From Amycolatopsis roodepoortensis (GTDB taxonomy: Bacteria; Actinomycetota; Actinomycetes; Mycobacteriales; Pseudonocardiaceae), in assembly GCF_014873915.1 (NCBI RefSeq), contig NZ_JADBEJ010000001.1, forward strand, positions 1,426,001 to 1,490,000: a stretch of 64,000 nucleotides of DNA, read 5' to 3'. This document shows positions 18,634-27,062 of the stretch, piece after piece. The first letter of the stretch is position 1. Each line of letters begins with the position of its first letter. The notes under the pieces are model-generated. The model searched no databases. It saw only the letters and a program-made list of their open reading frames with translations, and was not told the DNA's origin. A program made the position numbers and the translations under genes.

Positions 18634-18713
18634 ACCGTTGACATTCCGATTTCCAGCCCGCGATGCGTATGGACCAGCTCGCCGCGGATGACGAAGCTGC
18701 AACCCGGGCCATG

Positions 18714-18744
18714 GCACGGGCCGGGCGGGGTGCCCGGCCCGTGC
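18714..18744. terminator. Bidirectional hairpin terminator
   Basis: Perfect 13-bp stem GCACGGGCCGGGC / GCCCGGCCCGTGC, 5-nt loop, between the convergent lipoprotein and secreted-phosphatase/nuclease genes. Confidence 0.75.
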
Positions 18745-18750
18745 GTGCCG

Positions 18751-19548
18751 TCAGGCCAAGCGGACCTGGAAGACGGCGACCCGGGCGTCATGCCCGTCCA
18801 CGCGCATGTCCACGGTCTTGGTGTCGATGAACTGCTCCTGGACGACGCCGTTGCCTGCCAGCCAGTTGATGCGGTCGATCCCCGTGCCGAAGCAACGGCG
18901 CTCCGCTTCCAGACCGGTGGCCTTGTAGTAGTTCGGGTTGTTGACATCCGCGGTCCAGAAGACCAGCCGCCCGACGTTGTGGTGCGCGAGCACGCGACTG
19001 GCGTGGATCCTCTTGTGCTCGTTCCACTCGTCACGCAGGTCGGCGCGCTGGTCGCCGTTGTACGCGTTCGCGATGTAGTGCGAGTTGATCAGCGCGAACT
19101 GGAGCGTCGGGTGGCTCTGGTGCCGCACCACGACCTCGTTGATCCAGCGCGGCGGGGTCACCCCGGTGATGCCGCCGTGTACATACGTGGTCTTCGAGCT
19201 CGCCACCTCCCACGGCTGCGGGATCGAGATCGGGATCCGGAACGACGAGTTGTGCCGCAGGAACGCGTTGTTGTAGAGGGGCCCGAAGTAGTGGTCGATC
19301 ATCGCGGGCTCACCGGTGTCGCCCTCGTTGATCTCCTGCCAGCCGACCAGAGGCCGCACCAGGGGGTCACAGTTGCGGACGGCGTCGATCGCGGCCTCGC
19401 GCGCCCCGAGGTTGTCGCGGCCGACGTTGGCGGTGACGATCGGCAGGCGGATCCATCCCGTCGCGGCGGAAGCCGTGCCGGTACCGGCGGCCATGACGCC
19501 GAGCGCGGCACCACCACCGAGAGCGAGCGCCTTGCGTCTGTTGAGCAT
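18751..19548 (-). CDS. Secreted endonuclease/exonuclease/phosphatase-like protein
   Basis: 265 residues from ATG 19548. Twin-arginine type signal (NRRKALALGG, residues 3-12, cleavage near TASAATG). The mature part has the EEP-fold hints IVTANVGR, GWQEINEGD (metal-binding Glu), FALINSHYI and FWTADVNN (the ...D.N motif). Function could be nuclease, phosphodiesterase or sphingomyelinase-like. Monocistronic, divergent from the MerR gene. Confidence 0.65.
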   Translation of the reverse strand: MLNRRKALALGGGAALGVMAAGTGTASAATGWIRLPIVTANVGRDNLGAREAAIDAVRNCDPLVRPLVGWQEINEGDTGEPAMIDHYFGPLYNNAFLRHNSSFRIPISIPQPWEVASSKTTYVHGGITGVTPPRWINEVVVRHQSHPTLQFALINSHYIANAYNGDQRADLRDEWNEHKRIHASRVLAHHNVGRLVFWTADVNNPNYYKATGLEAERRCFGTGIDRINWLAGNGVVQEQFIDTKTVDMRVDGHDARVAVFQVRLA

Positions 19549-19606
19549 TCCGGACAAAGCAGATTCCCTTCTCGCGCTGTCGCTGCGGGACACAGCCCGT
19601 CAAAGT

Positions 19607-19632
19607 GTCACAGAATGCGGAGCGATTGTGAC
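19607..19632. promoter_or_regulatory. Inverted repeat GTCACA-N14-TGTGAC
   Basis: 6-bp arms at 19607-19612 and 19627-19632 in the divergent region between the secreted EEP-like gene and merR-family gene. Possible operator; no cognate regulator identified. Confidence 0.25.
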
Positions 19633-19704
19633 CCCCGCGCGCCAAAACTGCCGCTTCCCGGTCAGTGGCATCGGGGCGGAACACGCGGGCGTAGGCTTTC
19701 GGGG

Positions 19705-20085
19705 ATGCGGATCGGCGAGCTGTCCAAACGCACGGGCGTGAGTCCGCGCTCCCTGCGGTACTACGAAGAGCAAGGCCTGCTGACCAGTTCACGTTCCGGC
19801 GCGGGGCAGCGCCACTATTCCGACGCCGAAGTTCAGCGAGTGTCGCTCATCCGGCAACTGTTCGACGCGGGTTTGTCCAGCCAGATGATCGCGACCGTGC
19901 TGCCGTGCGTGGACATCCCCGACGACCTCGGCGTCGCCGAGGAGACGTTCACGGCGATGATGCGCCGGCGCGACCGGATCGACGCCGACATCGCGCACCT
20001 GATCGAAACCCGGGACGCCCTCGACCTGTTGATCGAAGCCAACAGCAAGCACAGGGAGAAACTGTCCCACGCCTCGCGGCTGTGA
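19705..20085 (+). CDS. MerR-family transcriptional regulator
   Basis: 126 residues. The MerR winged helix is intact (MRIGELSKRTGVSPRSLRYY), followed by RQLFDAGLSSQMI and a coiled-coil helix (residues ~85-120). Only one Cys (VLPC) is present, so it is not a classical metal sensor. It is followed by a quinone-oxidoreductase gene with a MerR-like promoter between them, suggesting sensing of an electrophile or redox stress. Confidence 0.88.
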   Translation: MRIGELSKRTGVSPRSLRYYEEQGLLTSSRSGAGQRHYSDAEVQRVSLIRQLFDAGLSSQMIATVLPCVDIPDDLGVAEETFTAMMRRRDRIDADIAHLIETRDALDLLIEANSKHREKLSHASRL

Positions 20086-20106
20086 CCCGCACCTCAGCCG
20101 CTTGCC

Positions 20107-20131
20107 CCTTACACCGATGTCAGCGGTGAGG
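20107..20131 (+). promoter_or_regulatory. Candidate MerR-type operator/promoter
   Basis: Imperfect dyad CCTTACACCG / CGGTGAGG around 20107-20131, immediately after a -35-like TTGCCC, in front of the quinone-oxidoreductase gene. MerR regulators bind such dyads in long promoter spacers. The -10 is weak. Confidence 0.35.
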
Positions 20132-20183
20132 ATGACGTCAGCGCCCGGGACCACCGGGCCGGTCATCCAGGAGGCGGCGGAAA

Positions 20184-21107
20184 ATGGGACAGGCATGGGG
20201 TTTCGGCGAGCATGGCGGCCCCGAGGTGCAGGAGTTCTTCGATCGTCCCGATCCCGTCCCCGGCCGCGGTGAGGTCCTTATCCGGATCGACGTCGCCGGC
20301 GTGAACCCCCTCGATCACGCGGTGCGCTCGGGTCTGGTCCCCGGGCTCGACGGTGGGCGTCCGTTCCCCCGCGTGCTGGGCATGGAGGCGGCCGGAACCG
20401 TGCTCGCCCTGGGCGAGGACGTCGACGGGCTCGACGTGGGTGACGCGGTATTCGGCTTCGCCCTCACCGGCGGCGGTACTTATGCCGAGACGACGGTGCT
20501 GTCCGCGCCGAACACCGCGCGTATCCCGGTGGGCCTGTCCGCGACCGTGGCGGCGACGCTGCCGGTGGCCGGGACGACCGCGGTGGACGTGCTCGACCAG
20601 CTCGGTCTCCCGGCGGGTGCCACGGTCCTGGTCAACGGTGTCGGAGGCGGCGTCGGCCTCGCTGTCTCCGGGCTGGCCATCGGGCGGGAACTACGGGTGA
20701 TCGGCACCGGGAGCACCGCCAAACGCGAGCACGCCGAAGCCATCGGGGTGCGGTTCATCGACTACACCGCCGAGGACGTCGTCGCGGTGGCCCGCGAGCT
20801 GGTTCCGGACGGTTTCGACGGGATCGTCGATCTGGCCGGGGGCACCTCGCTGCGGACGGTCGCTCCACTGGCCCGGGAGTCCCGCAACGTCATCTCCGTG
20901 GGTGACATGTCGGTGCCCGACCTCGGTGGCCGATTCGTCGAGAGGCGCCTCGACCGGGCGAACCTGGAGCGGGCCGCCCGGCTGGCCCTCGACGGCGTCC
21001 TCACACCCGTGATCACCGCGATCCACCCGCTCTCCGACGCCCCCGCCGCCCTCGCCACCGTCGAGAACGGTCACGCCTCGGGCAAAGTGGTCATCAAGGT
21101 GGCATGA
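20184..21107 (+). CDS. NADP-dependent oxidoreductase, zinc-independent MDR/quinone reductase family
   Basis: 307 residues, start preceded by GGAGGCGG. N-terminal GroES-like domain (GRGEVLIRIDVAGVNPLD) and Rossmann motif VNGVGGGVG at about residue 152; no zinc ligands, so a quinone or enone reductase rather than an alcohol dehydrogenase. Next to a MerR regulator, the classic pairing for an inducible detoxifying reductase. Confidence 0.85.
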   Translation: MGQAWGFGEHGGPEVQEFFDRPDPVPGRGEVLIRIDVAGVNPLDHAVRSGLVPGLDGGRPFPRVLGMEAAGTVLALGEDVDGLDVGDAVFGFALTGGGTYAETTVLSAPNTARIPVGLSATVAATLPVAGTTAVDVLDQLGLPAGATVLVNGVGGGVGLAVSGLAIGRELRVIGTGSTAKREHAEAIGVRFIDYTAEDVVAVARELVPDGFDGIVDLAGGTSLRTVAPLARESRNVISVGDMSVPDLGGRFVERRLDRANLERAARLALDGVLTPVITAIHPLSDAPAALATVENGHASGKVVIKVA

Positions 21108-21274
21108 CGGAAGCCTTGCCGCCGGCAACCGTCCATAGTGGACTTTCGAGGATCGCCTCGGTCGTCCGACCCAGGTCTGAACGCGCCCAACACGGCGAAT
21201 CTCGCGTAATCGCGTGAGCAGCCTGATGTACTGGTCGAGCATGTGCTCGCCGCGACTCGACGTCAGGAGAAACG

Positions 21275-21721
21275 ATGCGCAACAAGACCATGGAACAGCT
21301 GTCCATCCTGGTCGGGACGTGGCGGACGACGCTGAGCGACGCCTGGTTCCTGGAACCGGCCGGTCAGGAGGTGCCGGGTTCGGCGACTGTCGAGTGGCTC
21401 GGTGATGCATTCGTGGTTCTACGCTGGACCATGGGCGACGAAGACGGCCAAGCCGGGAGCGAGCTGACCCTCGTTCTCGGCCGCAGCGACAGCCGCGACG
21501 CCTATACGGCCCTCTACCACGACGAACGAGGTGTCTGCCGGGTCTTCGCCATGACCTTCGACGGCACCCGCTGGATCCTGAATCGCGAAGACCCCGACAT
21601 GTACCAACGCTTCGTCGCCGACGTCGAACCCGACCGGATCGCCGGACGCTGGGAAGCCTCCGAAGACCGCGGATCGACCTGGCGCAAGGACTACGACCTC
21701 GTCTTCGAGCGAATCGGCTGA
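21275..21721 (+). CDS. DUF1579-like small protein
   Basis: 148 residues, AGGAGAAACG before the ATG. Begins LSILVGTWRTTLS and contains GSATVEWLGDAFVVLRW and TWRKDYDLVFER, the pattern of DUF1579/lipocalin-like proteins of unknown function. No signal peptide. Monocistronic. Confidence 0.65.
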   Translation: MRNKTMEQLSILVGTWRTTLSDAWFLEPAGQEVPGSATVEWLGDAFVVLRWTMGDEDGQAGSELTLVLGRSDSRDAYTALYHDERGVCRVFAMTFDGTRWILNREDPDMYQRFVADVEPDRIAGRWEASEDRGSTWRKDYDLVFERIG

Positions 21722-21769
21722 AGAGCCCCGATCCGGCGGCAGCGCCCTGGTGGCGAGTCGGCTGTAGGG

Positions 21770-22642
21770 TCAGCCGGCAAGGAATCGACGGATCTCGGCG
21801 CTGAGCGCCGGCCAGTCCTCGCCCAGCCAGATGAAGTGGCTGGCAGCGGCGCTCTCGACGAGCCTGCTGTCGCGGATGGTGGCGGCGAGTGCCTCGGCAT
21901 GGGTGAAGGGCACCGAACCATCGTTCCGGCTGGCGAGCACCAACGTCGGCTGCGTGACCTCACCGCAGGTCTTCCCGTTTTCGCCGAGGTCGTTGAGGAA
22001 TCCGTGGCCGGACCCCATTCCGGCGAACAGGCTGAGCAACATCTCGCGGTTCGCGGGCGAAAGGTTCGTCAAGGCTTGACGGGCGGGTCGGGTGGAGAGG
22101 TCGCTCAGCAGGGTACGCAGGCCGACGTCTGGGGCGGTGCGCATGAGTGCGCGCACCGCTGACCACGTAAGGCGCTCGGTGGTGGAACCGAACGCGAGAC
22201 GAGCGCCGATACGGGTTCGGCGGTCCGGCCACGGCAGTGGGCCGACCGCGCTTTGGAGGACGACTCGCTCCACCAGGTCAGGATGGCGCGCGGCCATCGC
22301 CATCGCGGTCGGACCGCCGGCCGAGATACCGACGACGGCCGCGACGCGGTCGATACCGAGGTGCGCGCACAACGACCGGGTGACGTCCGCGAACCCACCG
22401 GTCGTCTTGCCGGTCGAGAGCGGAGTACGCCCGTAGCCCGGTCGAGAGGGCACGAGCACCGAGTAATCGTCATCGGCGAAGGTGTCTTCGCCGAGCGCGA
22501 GCCCGGCGTTCATGTGGCCGCCGTGGAATATCACCACCGCGGGACCGGTCCGTCGTTCGAACCTGTACTCGACCACTCCGCCGTGCAACTCGGCGATGGT
22601 GGTGTGAAGGTGAGCCTCGGTCATGCGGGCATGATGGCTCAT
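21770..22642 (-). CDS. Alpha/beta hydrolase
   Basis: 290 residues; a start at 22624 (MTEAHLH) is equally possible. FHGGHMNAG oxyanion region, nucleophile elbow VGISAGG, Asp in SRNDGSVPF and His in AASHFIWLGE complete the triad. Family also includes epoxide hydrolases and haloperoxidase-like proteins; substrate unknown. Convergent with the DUF1579-like gene. Confidence 0.8.
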   Translation of the reverse strand: MSHHARMTEAHLHTTIAELHGGVVEYRFERRTGPAVVIFHGGHMNAGLALGEDTFADDDYSVLVPSRPGYGRTPLSTGKTTGGFADVTRSLCAHLGIDRVAAVVGISAGGPTAMAMAARHPDLVERVVLQSAVGPLPWPDRRTRIGARLAFGSTTERLTWSAVRALMRTAPDVGLRTLLSDLSTRPARQALTNLSPANREMLLSLFAGMGSGHGFLNDLGENGKTCGEVTQPTLVLASRNDGSVPFTHAEALAATIRDSRLVESAAASHFIWLGEDWPALSAEIRRFLAG

Positions 22643-22741
22643 CGGTACTCGACGACGCGATCAGGCAACTCCTGTTACCGCGCGCGGGGCCGGATGGTGG
22701 CGCCCAGGGGAGTGCGTCGGGCCGCCCGCAATGGGTGGCGG

Positions 22742-24085
22742 TCAGCGCACCGCGGCCGACGGCGCGGACAGTGTGAAGACGTCCGGCTCCGGGGTCGCGC
22801 AGCAGCCACTGGCGGCCGGTGCGTCGTCCGGCTCGTCGAACAGGCCCGCGCCGCCGCAGACGCCGGTCTCGGCCATGCGCAGTTCGACCCGCGCGGCCGC
22901 TTCATGGTCGCCGGCCAGCTGGGCGGCGATACTGCGAACCTGCTCGTACCCGGTCATCGCCAGGAACGTCGGTGCCCGGCCGTAACTCTTCATCCCCGCC
23001 AGGTAGAAGTCCTTCTCCGGATGCGCGAGTTCCTTGGCGCCGTGGGGATACACGGTTCCGCACGAGTGGACGTTCGGGTCGATCAGCGGCGCGAGAGCGA
23101 CCGGCGCCTGCAGTGTCGGATCCAGCTCCAGCCGGATCTCCGACAGCCAGGTCAGGTCGGGCCGGAAACCGGACAAGGTCACGACCTCGTCGACCTGCTC
23201 GATCCGCTGCCCGTCGGCGGAGATCAGGGTCAGCCGTCCCTCGGTGCCGCGTTCGACCGCCTCGGTGCGGAACCCGGTCATCACCGTGATCAGCCCGGAT
23301 TCCACGGCTTCCCGGGCACGCAGGCCGAGAGCGCCCCGCGCGGGAAGCTGATCGGCCTCACCGCCGCCGAAGGTGTTGCCGACCGCGCCGCGGCGCAGCA
23401 CCCAGCTGATCCGCGTGCCGTCCTTCGCGAGGCCGGACAAGGCGACCAGCGCGGTCAGTGCCGAATGTCCGCTCCCGGCGACCACCACGTGCTTGCCCGA
23501 ATACCGCGCCCGCACCGCCTCGTCGCCCAGATTCGGGACCCGGTAAGCGATCCGCTTCGCCGCCGCACGCTCACCGACGGCGGGGAGACCTTCACCGCCG
23601 AGCGGGTTGGGCGTCGACCACGTGCCGGACGCGTCGATCACGGCCCGCGCCGCGATCCACTCCTCCGCGCCGTCGGCGGCGCGGACGTGCACGGTGAACG
23701 GCTCGTCGTCACGGCCGCTGTCCACGACCCGGTCTCGTCCCCGGCGGGCGACGCCGATCACCTCGGCGCCGAAGCGGACCCGGTCACCGAGCGCCGCCGC
23801 CAGCGGTCGCAGATACAGGCCGGCCCAGTCGGAGCCCGTCGGGTACGCCTCGCCGTCCGGCCGGGTCCAGCCGGTCGTCTCCAGCAGCCGTCCGGCCGCG
23901 GGGGCGACGAGTTCGGACCACGGCGAGAACAACCGCACGTGATGCCACGCCGCCACGTCCGAACCCGCTTGCGCGCCCCGCTCCAGGACCAGCGGCTTGA
24001 AACCCCGCTCCACCAGCTCGGAGGCGGCCGCCAGCCCCACCGGCCCGGCCCCGATCACCACGACGGGCAGCTCGTTCATCCCCAT
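22742..24085 (-). CDS. FAD-dependent oxidoreductase, ArsO-like flavin monooxygenase
   Basis: 447 residues. FAD site VVVIGAGPVGLAAA at the N-terminus, NADPH-type second Rossmann VVVAGSGHSA at about residue 210, and GTWSTPN in between, as in class B flavin monooxygenases. The C-terminal tail carries VCGGAG and SGCC, a cysteine-rich end that could bind arsenite or another soft metal. Divergent from an ArsR-type fusion with three shared operators, which ties it to arsenic or organoarsenical response. The exact reaction of ArsO proteins is unsettled. Confidence 0.75.
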   Translation of the reverse strand: MGMNELPVVVIGAGPVGLAAASELVERGFKPLVLERGAQAGSDVAAWHHVRLFSPWSELVAPAAGRLLETTGWTRPDGEAYPTGSDWAGLYLRPLAAALGDRVRFGAEVIGVARRGRDRVVDSGRDDEPFTVHVRAADGAEEWIAARAVIDASGTWSTPNPLGGEGLPAVGERAAAKRIAYRVPNLGDEAVRARYSGKHVVVAGSGHSALTALVALSGLAKDGTRISWVLRRGAVGNTFGGGEADQLPARGALGLRAREAVESGLITVMTGFRTEAVERGTEGRLTLISADGQRIEQVDEVVTLSGFRPDLTWLSEIRLELDPTLQAPVALAPLIDPNVHSCGTVYPHGAKELAHPEKDFYLAGMKSYGRAPTFLAMTGYEQVRSIAAQLAGDHEAAARVELRMAETGVCGGAGLFDEPDDAPAASGCCATPEPDVFTLSAPSAAVR

Positions 24086-24094
24086 GCACCTTTC

Positions 24095-24173
24095 ATCGAT
24101 CCATCTCGATTGAAGCGATGTGAGGGACTGTATCGACGCGGGTCGATTGACGCAACCATCGATTCTGGTCGAT
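24095..24173. promoter_or_regulatory. Three ArsR-type operators ATCGA-N6-TCGAT
   Basis: Three copies with identical architecture at 24095-24110, 24132-24147 and 24158-24173, filling the 98-bp gap between the two divergent genes. The first sits 10 bp from the ArsO-like start, over its ribosome-binding site; the third overlaps the likely -10 of the ArsR fusion, whose ATG (24184) has no ribosome-binding site and is probably leaderless. Joint repression of both genes is expected. Confidence 0.8.
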
Positions 24174-24183
24174 ACTGTTTGGC

Positions 24184-25020
24184 ATGACGACGGTCGTTCC
24201 CCTCGCCGGTCTCCTGCCCGAACGCGAAGCCGCGACGTACGCCGGGTGGTTCGCCTGCTTGGCCGAGCCGACGCGGGTGAAACTGCTGCACGCGGTCGCG
24301 ACCGCGCCGCGCGGTCTCACCGTGGGTGCGCTGACCGAGATCCTCGGGACCAGCCAGTCGACGTGCTCGCATCACGTCCGGAAGCTGGCCGATGTGGGTT
24401 TCGTGCATCTGCGCAAAGAGGGCACCGCGACGGTCGTGACGATCAACCAGGCGTGCTGTAGTGGACTCCCGCACGCGGCCGACGCGGTCATGGGCCTGCT
24501 CGCCCCGCGACCCTGCTGCCCGGACAACCTGCCTGACGACGTGCTCCTTCGCGCCCAACGCGATGACGACTGGACCGCGGTGCGCCGGATCTACGCCGAA
24601 GGTTTGGCCACCGGACTCGCCACCTTCGAAACCGAAGTCCCGACGCGGAAGGCTCTCGACGCGAAATGGCTGACCGGGCATCGCTGGGTCGCCGAAATCG
24701 ACGGCGAGGTCGTCGGCTGGACCGCCGCCATCCCGGTCTCACCGCGCGAGTGCTACCAGGGTGTCGCCGAGACATCGGTCTATGTCGCCGAAAGCCACTG
24801 CGGCCGCGGCGTGGGCAAAGCGCTGCTCTTCAAACAGGTCACCGAAGCCGACGCCGCCGGGCTCTGGACCCTGCAGACCTCGATCTTCACCGACAACCGC
24901 GCCGGCATCGCCTTGCACCACAGCGCCGGCTACCGCACCGTCGGCATCCGCGAGCGCATCGCCCAACGCGACGGCGTCTGGCACGACACCGTTTTCCTCG
25001 AACGCCGCAGGTCCGACTAG
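24184..25020 (+). CDS. ArsR repressor fused to ArsN-like GNAT acetyltransferase
   Basis: 278 residues. Residues 1-115 are an ArsR winged helix (GTSQSTCSHHVRKLADVGF) with Cys25, Cys61, Cys91-92 and Cys111-112 as possible metalloid ligands. Residues ~121-278 are a GNAT of the phosphinothricin/ArsN type (RRIYAEGLATGLATFETE, acetyl-CoA loop ESHCGRGVGKALL, FTDNRAGIALHHSAGYR). ArsN1 enzymes acetylate arsinothricin and similar amino acids. The fusion makes the sensor and a resistance enzyme one protein, divergent from an ArsO-like flavoprotein. Confidence 0.85.
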   Translation: MTTVVPLAGLLPEREAATYAGWFACLAEPTRVKLLHAVATAPRGLTVGALTEILGTSQSTCSHHVRKLADVGFVHLRKEGTATVVTINQACCSGLPHAADAVMGLLAPRPCCPDNLPDDVLLRAQRDDDWTAVRRIYAEGLATGLATFETEVPTRKALDAKWLTGHRWVAEIDGEVVGWTAAIPVSPRECYQGVAETSVYVAESHCGRGVGKALLFKQVTEADAAGLWTLQTSIFTDNRAGIALHHSAGYRTVGIRERIAQRDGVWHDTVFLERRRSD

Positions 25021-25273
25021 CTAGATACCTCGTACCTCGGCACCCGCAGGGCCAGGTTTGTTAGTTGAGGGCTGAGGCACGACTGACGAAAATCGACGAC
25101 GATCAAGTGCCGAAACGCGGCAACGTCCGATCTCGGAGCAGAACGCTCGCGCCTGGCATATCCATGGGAGGCGCTATGTGGCACCGCGGCGTGCCGTGAA
25201 GGCGGCCTTCCGGCAGGCGGGGCTCTCTGGCAGCATTCCGGGTCAGGGTCAAGCTGGTCTGGGAGGTTCCGGG

Positions 25274-25657
25274 ATGGTCGTCCGCCATGTTCTGTCCGGT
25301 GTGGGTGCGCTGGGCGTGTCCGCCGTATTGCTGACCGCCACGGCCGGCAGCGCGAACGCGCATCCGTCCGCCGACCGTGCCATCTGGTCGGCACCGACGG
25401 TGCCGATCCCGGTCGCCATCCACGATCTGAAACCCCGTGTTTGCTACAACGTCCATGGCCTGCTCGGGGAGAAGGCCGACTACCTGGCGAACCGGACCAA
25501 GTCGTCGGCGCTCAACCTGTTCTCCGAGCCCAACTGCGGCGGCGGCCTGTTCATCGACGCCATCTTCCCGCCGGACAATTCCGGGAGCCGGTCGGAGTCC
25601 CACAAGAACTACTACAGCTTCAACGTGTCCCCGCTGTCGGGCGGCGGCGGAGTTTGA
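25274..25657 (+). CDS. Small secreted protein of unknown function
   Basis: 127 residues from the ATG at 25274, preceded by GGGAGG. Signal peptide ends near GSANAHP (about residue 30). The mature part of about 97 residues has two cysteines (KPRVCYN and EPNCGGG), likely a disulfide, and ends in a Gly run. No family recognised; a small extracellular protein of the protease-inhibitor or beta-crystallin-like size class is conceivable only by length. Confidence 0.6.
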   Translation: MVVRHVLSGVGALGVSAVLLTATAGSANAHPSADRAIWSAPTVPIPVAIHDLKPRVCYNVHGLLGEKADYLANRTKSSALNLFSEPNCGGGLFIDAIFPPDNSGSRSESHKNYYSFNVSPLSGGGGV

Positions 25658-25755
25658 TGCGCGACCGGCGAGTGCGGTGCGGCCCGTCGGCGGGTGAGGT
25701 ATGAGGTCAGGGCCTTGACGGCGCCCTGTCGCTCAGTCCACTAAGGACGGACACA

Positions 25756-25887
25756 TTAAGGCGTGCCGCAGGTGGTCGTCCGGCCGAGCAGGCTGAACGG
25801 GACGCCTTCGAGGTAGGCGCGGCAGGCCGGGTCGATGAGCGCGCAGACCTCTTCGACGGCCCCGCGCGCCGCACCGGATCCGCACTC
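25756..25887 (-). pseudogene. C-terminal gene fragment, no start codon
   Basis: A codon-biased frame without a start reads CGSGAARGAVEEVCALID and ends GRTTTCGTP before a stop. Several cysteines suggest the end of a once longer protein. It cannot be assigned; it lies in a decayed stretch between the arsenic module and the biosynthetic cluster. Confidence 0.25.
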
Positions 25888-25917
25888 TCACGGCACAGAG
25901 CGGTCACGGGGCGCTCC

Positions 25918-26262
25918 TCAGACGGCAGTGCCCAAGGCCAAAGTAGCGATGGCCAGGAGGAGAAACGGGTATTGCAGGCCAAAGGAGTAGTCGCGTGCTC
26001 TCAAGTGGGTCACGATGGCCGCACCGAAGAAGAGAACGAGACCGGCCGCGGCGGCGATGGCGATCGTCGGTATCCAGAAACCGATGAGCAGCCCCAGTGC
26101 GGCCACTGCCTTGGGGACTCCCAGCCAGGGCATCCACCGCCGAGGCACGCCGACCGTGTCCATGGCGACGCCGACATGTTCCCACCGCACGAAGTCGGCA
26201 CCGGCCGAAAACAGGCAGTACGCGATGGTCGTTACGGCGAAGATGACGTAGACAATAGTCAT
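25918..26262 (-). CDS. DoxX-like membrane protein
   Basis: 114 residues with four predicted membrane helices (starting TIVYVIFAVTTIAYCLFSAG) and the DoxX-like pattern WMPWLGVPKAVAALGLLIGFW. Members are small integral membrane proteins linked to redox or respiratory functions; the specific role is unknown. Stands alone. Confidence 0.75.
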   Translation of the reverse strand: MTIVYVIFAVTTIAYCLFSAGADFVRWEHVGVAMDTVGVPRRWMPWLGVPKAVAALGLLIGFWIPTIAIAAAAGLVLFFGAAIVTHLRARDYSFGLQYPFLLLAIATLALGTAV

Positions 26263-26367
26263 GGGCCACGGCTCCAGGGGTCTCAGCCAATAGGGCGCTT
26301 CCGCCTCTATGACGGATGAGCCGGTTCAGAGGTAACAGCGACGACGATCTACTTCAAGGCTTCCTGA

Positions 26368-26550
26368 GTGCACAAGGAAGTCCTCGGTGTGATCGTGGGC
26401 CTGACGTTCCTCTTCGGTTTCGGCAACGTCCTGGCCTTCGGTCTTCGGCTCGGCGTATCCGGTCGGGTCGCTCCCTTGGTCGCGCCCGCTGTAGACCTGT
26501 CGGTGCTAGCTCTGCTGGGTGCGTCTCGGCCCGGTGCCCGGTATCGGTGA
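26368..26550 (+). pseudogene. Truncated DUF2637 (SpdB-like) membrane protein copy
   Basis: The segment VIVGLTFLFGFGNVLAFGLR through APAVDLSVLALL is nearly identical to residues ~25-75 of the intact DUF2637 gene at 52142-52918, after which homology stops. The fragment is a remnant of an actinomycete integrative-element gene and marks element debris at the left edge of the biosynthetic cluster. Confidence 0.75.
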
Positions 26551-26727
26551 CGACCACGAGCCGCCCGCCGCTCACCGTGCTCGATCCCCGCGCGCAGTCG
26601 ACGCGGACGTCGAAGCCGCCGGGTCGCGACCTCCATCCACAATGGAGCGTCGTCGGCACACCGGCCCAGTCCAGACGAGCCGCTCCGCCGACGTCCACCG
26701 CGATTCCCTGAGCCCGGTCCTTGACGG
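26521..26727 (-). pseudogene. Possible gene fragment, unassigned
   Basis: A minus-strand frame with good third-position G/C reads AVDVGGAARLDWAGVPTT and GGRLVVVTDTGHRAETH. No start, ribosome-binding site or family is recognised. It abuts the DUF2637 remnant. Confidence 0.25.
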
Positions 26728-27062
26728 CTCTCGTCGACGTTTGCGACCGGCTGGGTGTCGGGGCCGCCGTAGTGCTCGCCGAAATCTGGCGAATACAGAG
26801 GGCTTCGGCCGTGTCGTCGATGCGGGCGGCGGGGCGCTGCATCGACGGTGGGCTCGCCTGGCCCGGTTGGCTACAGCCGTGCCTGGCTCGCGGCGATTCC
26901 CTCCCGGAAGTCGTCCTCGCTGGCGCTGCTCCGCCGCGAGAGCGTGCCCGCGACCTCGCCACCTCGGCCGTGCTCCTGGTGTAGCCGGATGGGCATATCC
27001 GAGGAGTCTTATCCCCTTGTCCCGGCCGGGAGATGCTCTGTGCCACCACGGGAGGAGGCGCC

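Larger units (their letters stand above)
26263..27062. other. Decayed stretch with gene fragments
   Basis: About 800 bp between the DoxX-like gene and the biosynthetic operon. It contains a DUF2637 fragment (26368-26550) and a possible minus-strand coding fragment (26521-26727); the rest shows no intact gene. The promoter of the biosynthetic operon should lie at the right end. A short minus-strand frame near 26880-27000 has no ribosome-binding site and was not called. Confidence 0.5.

Noticed and set aside
26721..26984. 87-codon plus-strand frame
   Set aside because: No ribosome-binding site or family; antisense to a fragment with better codon bias.
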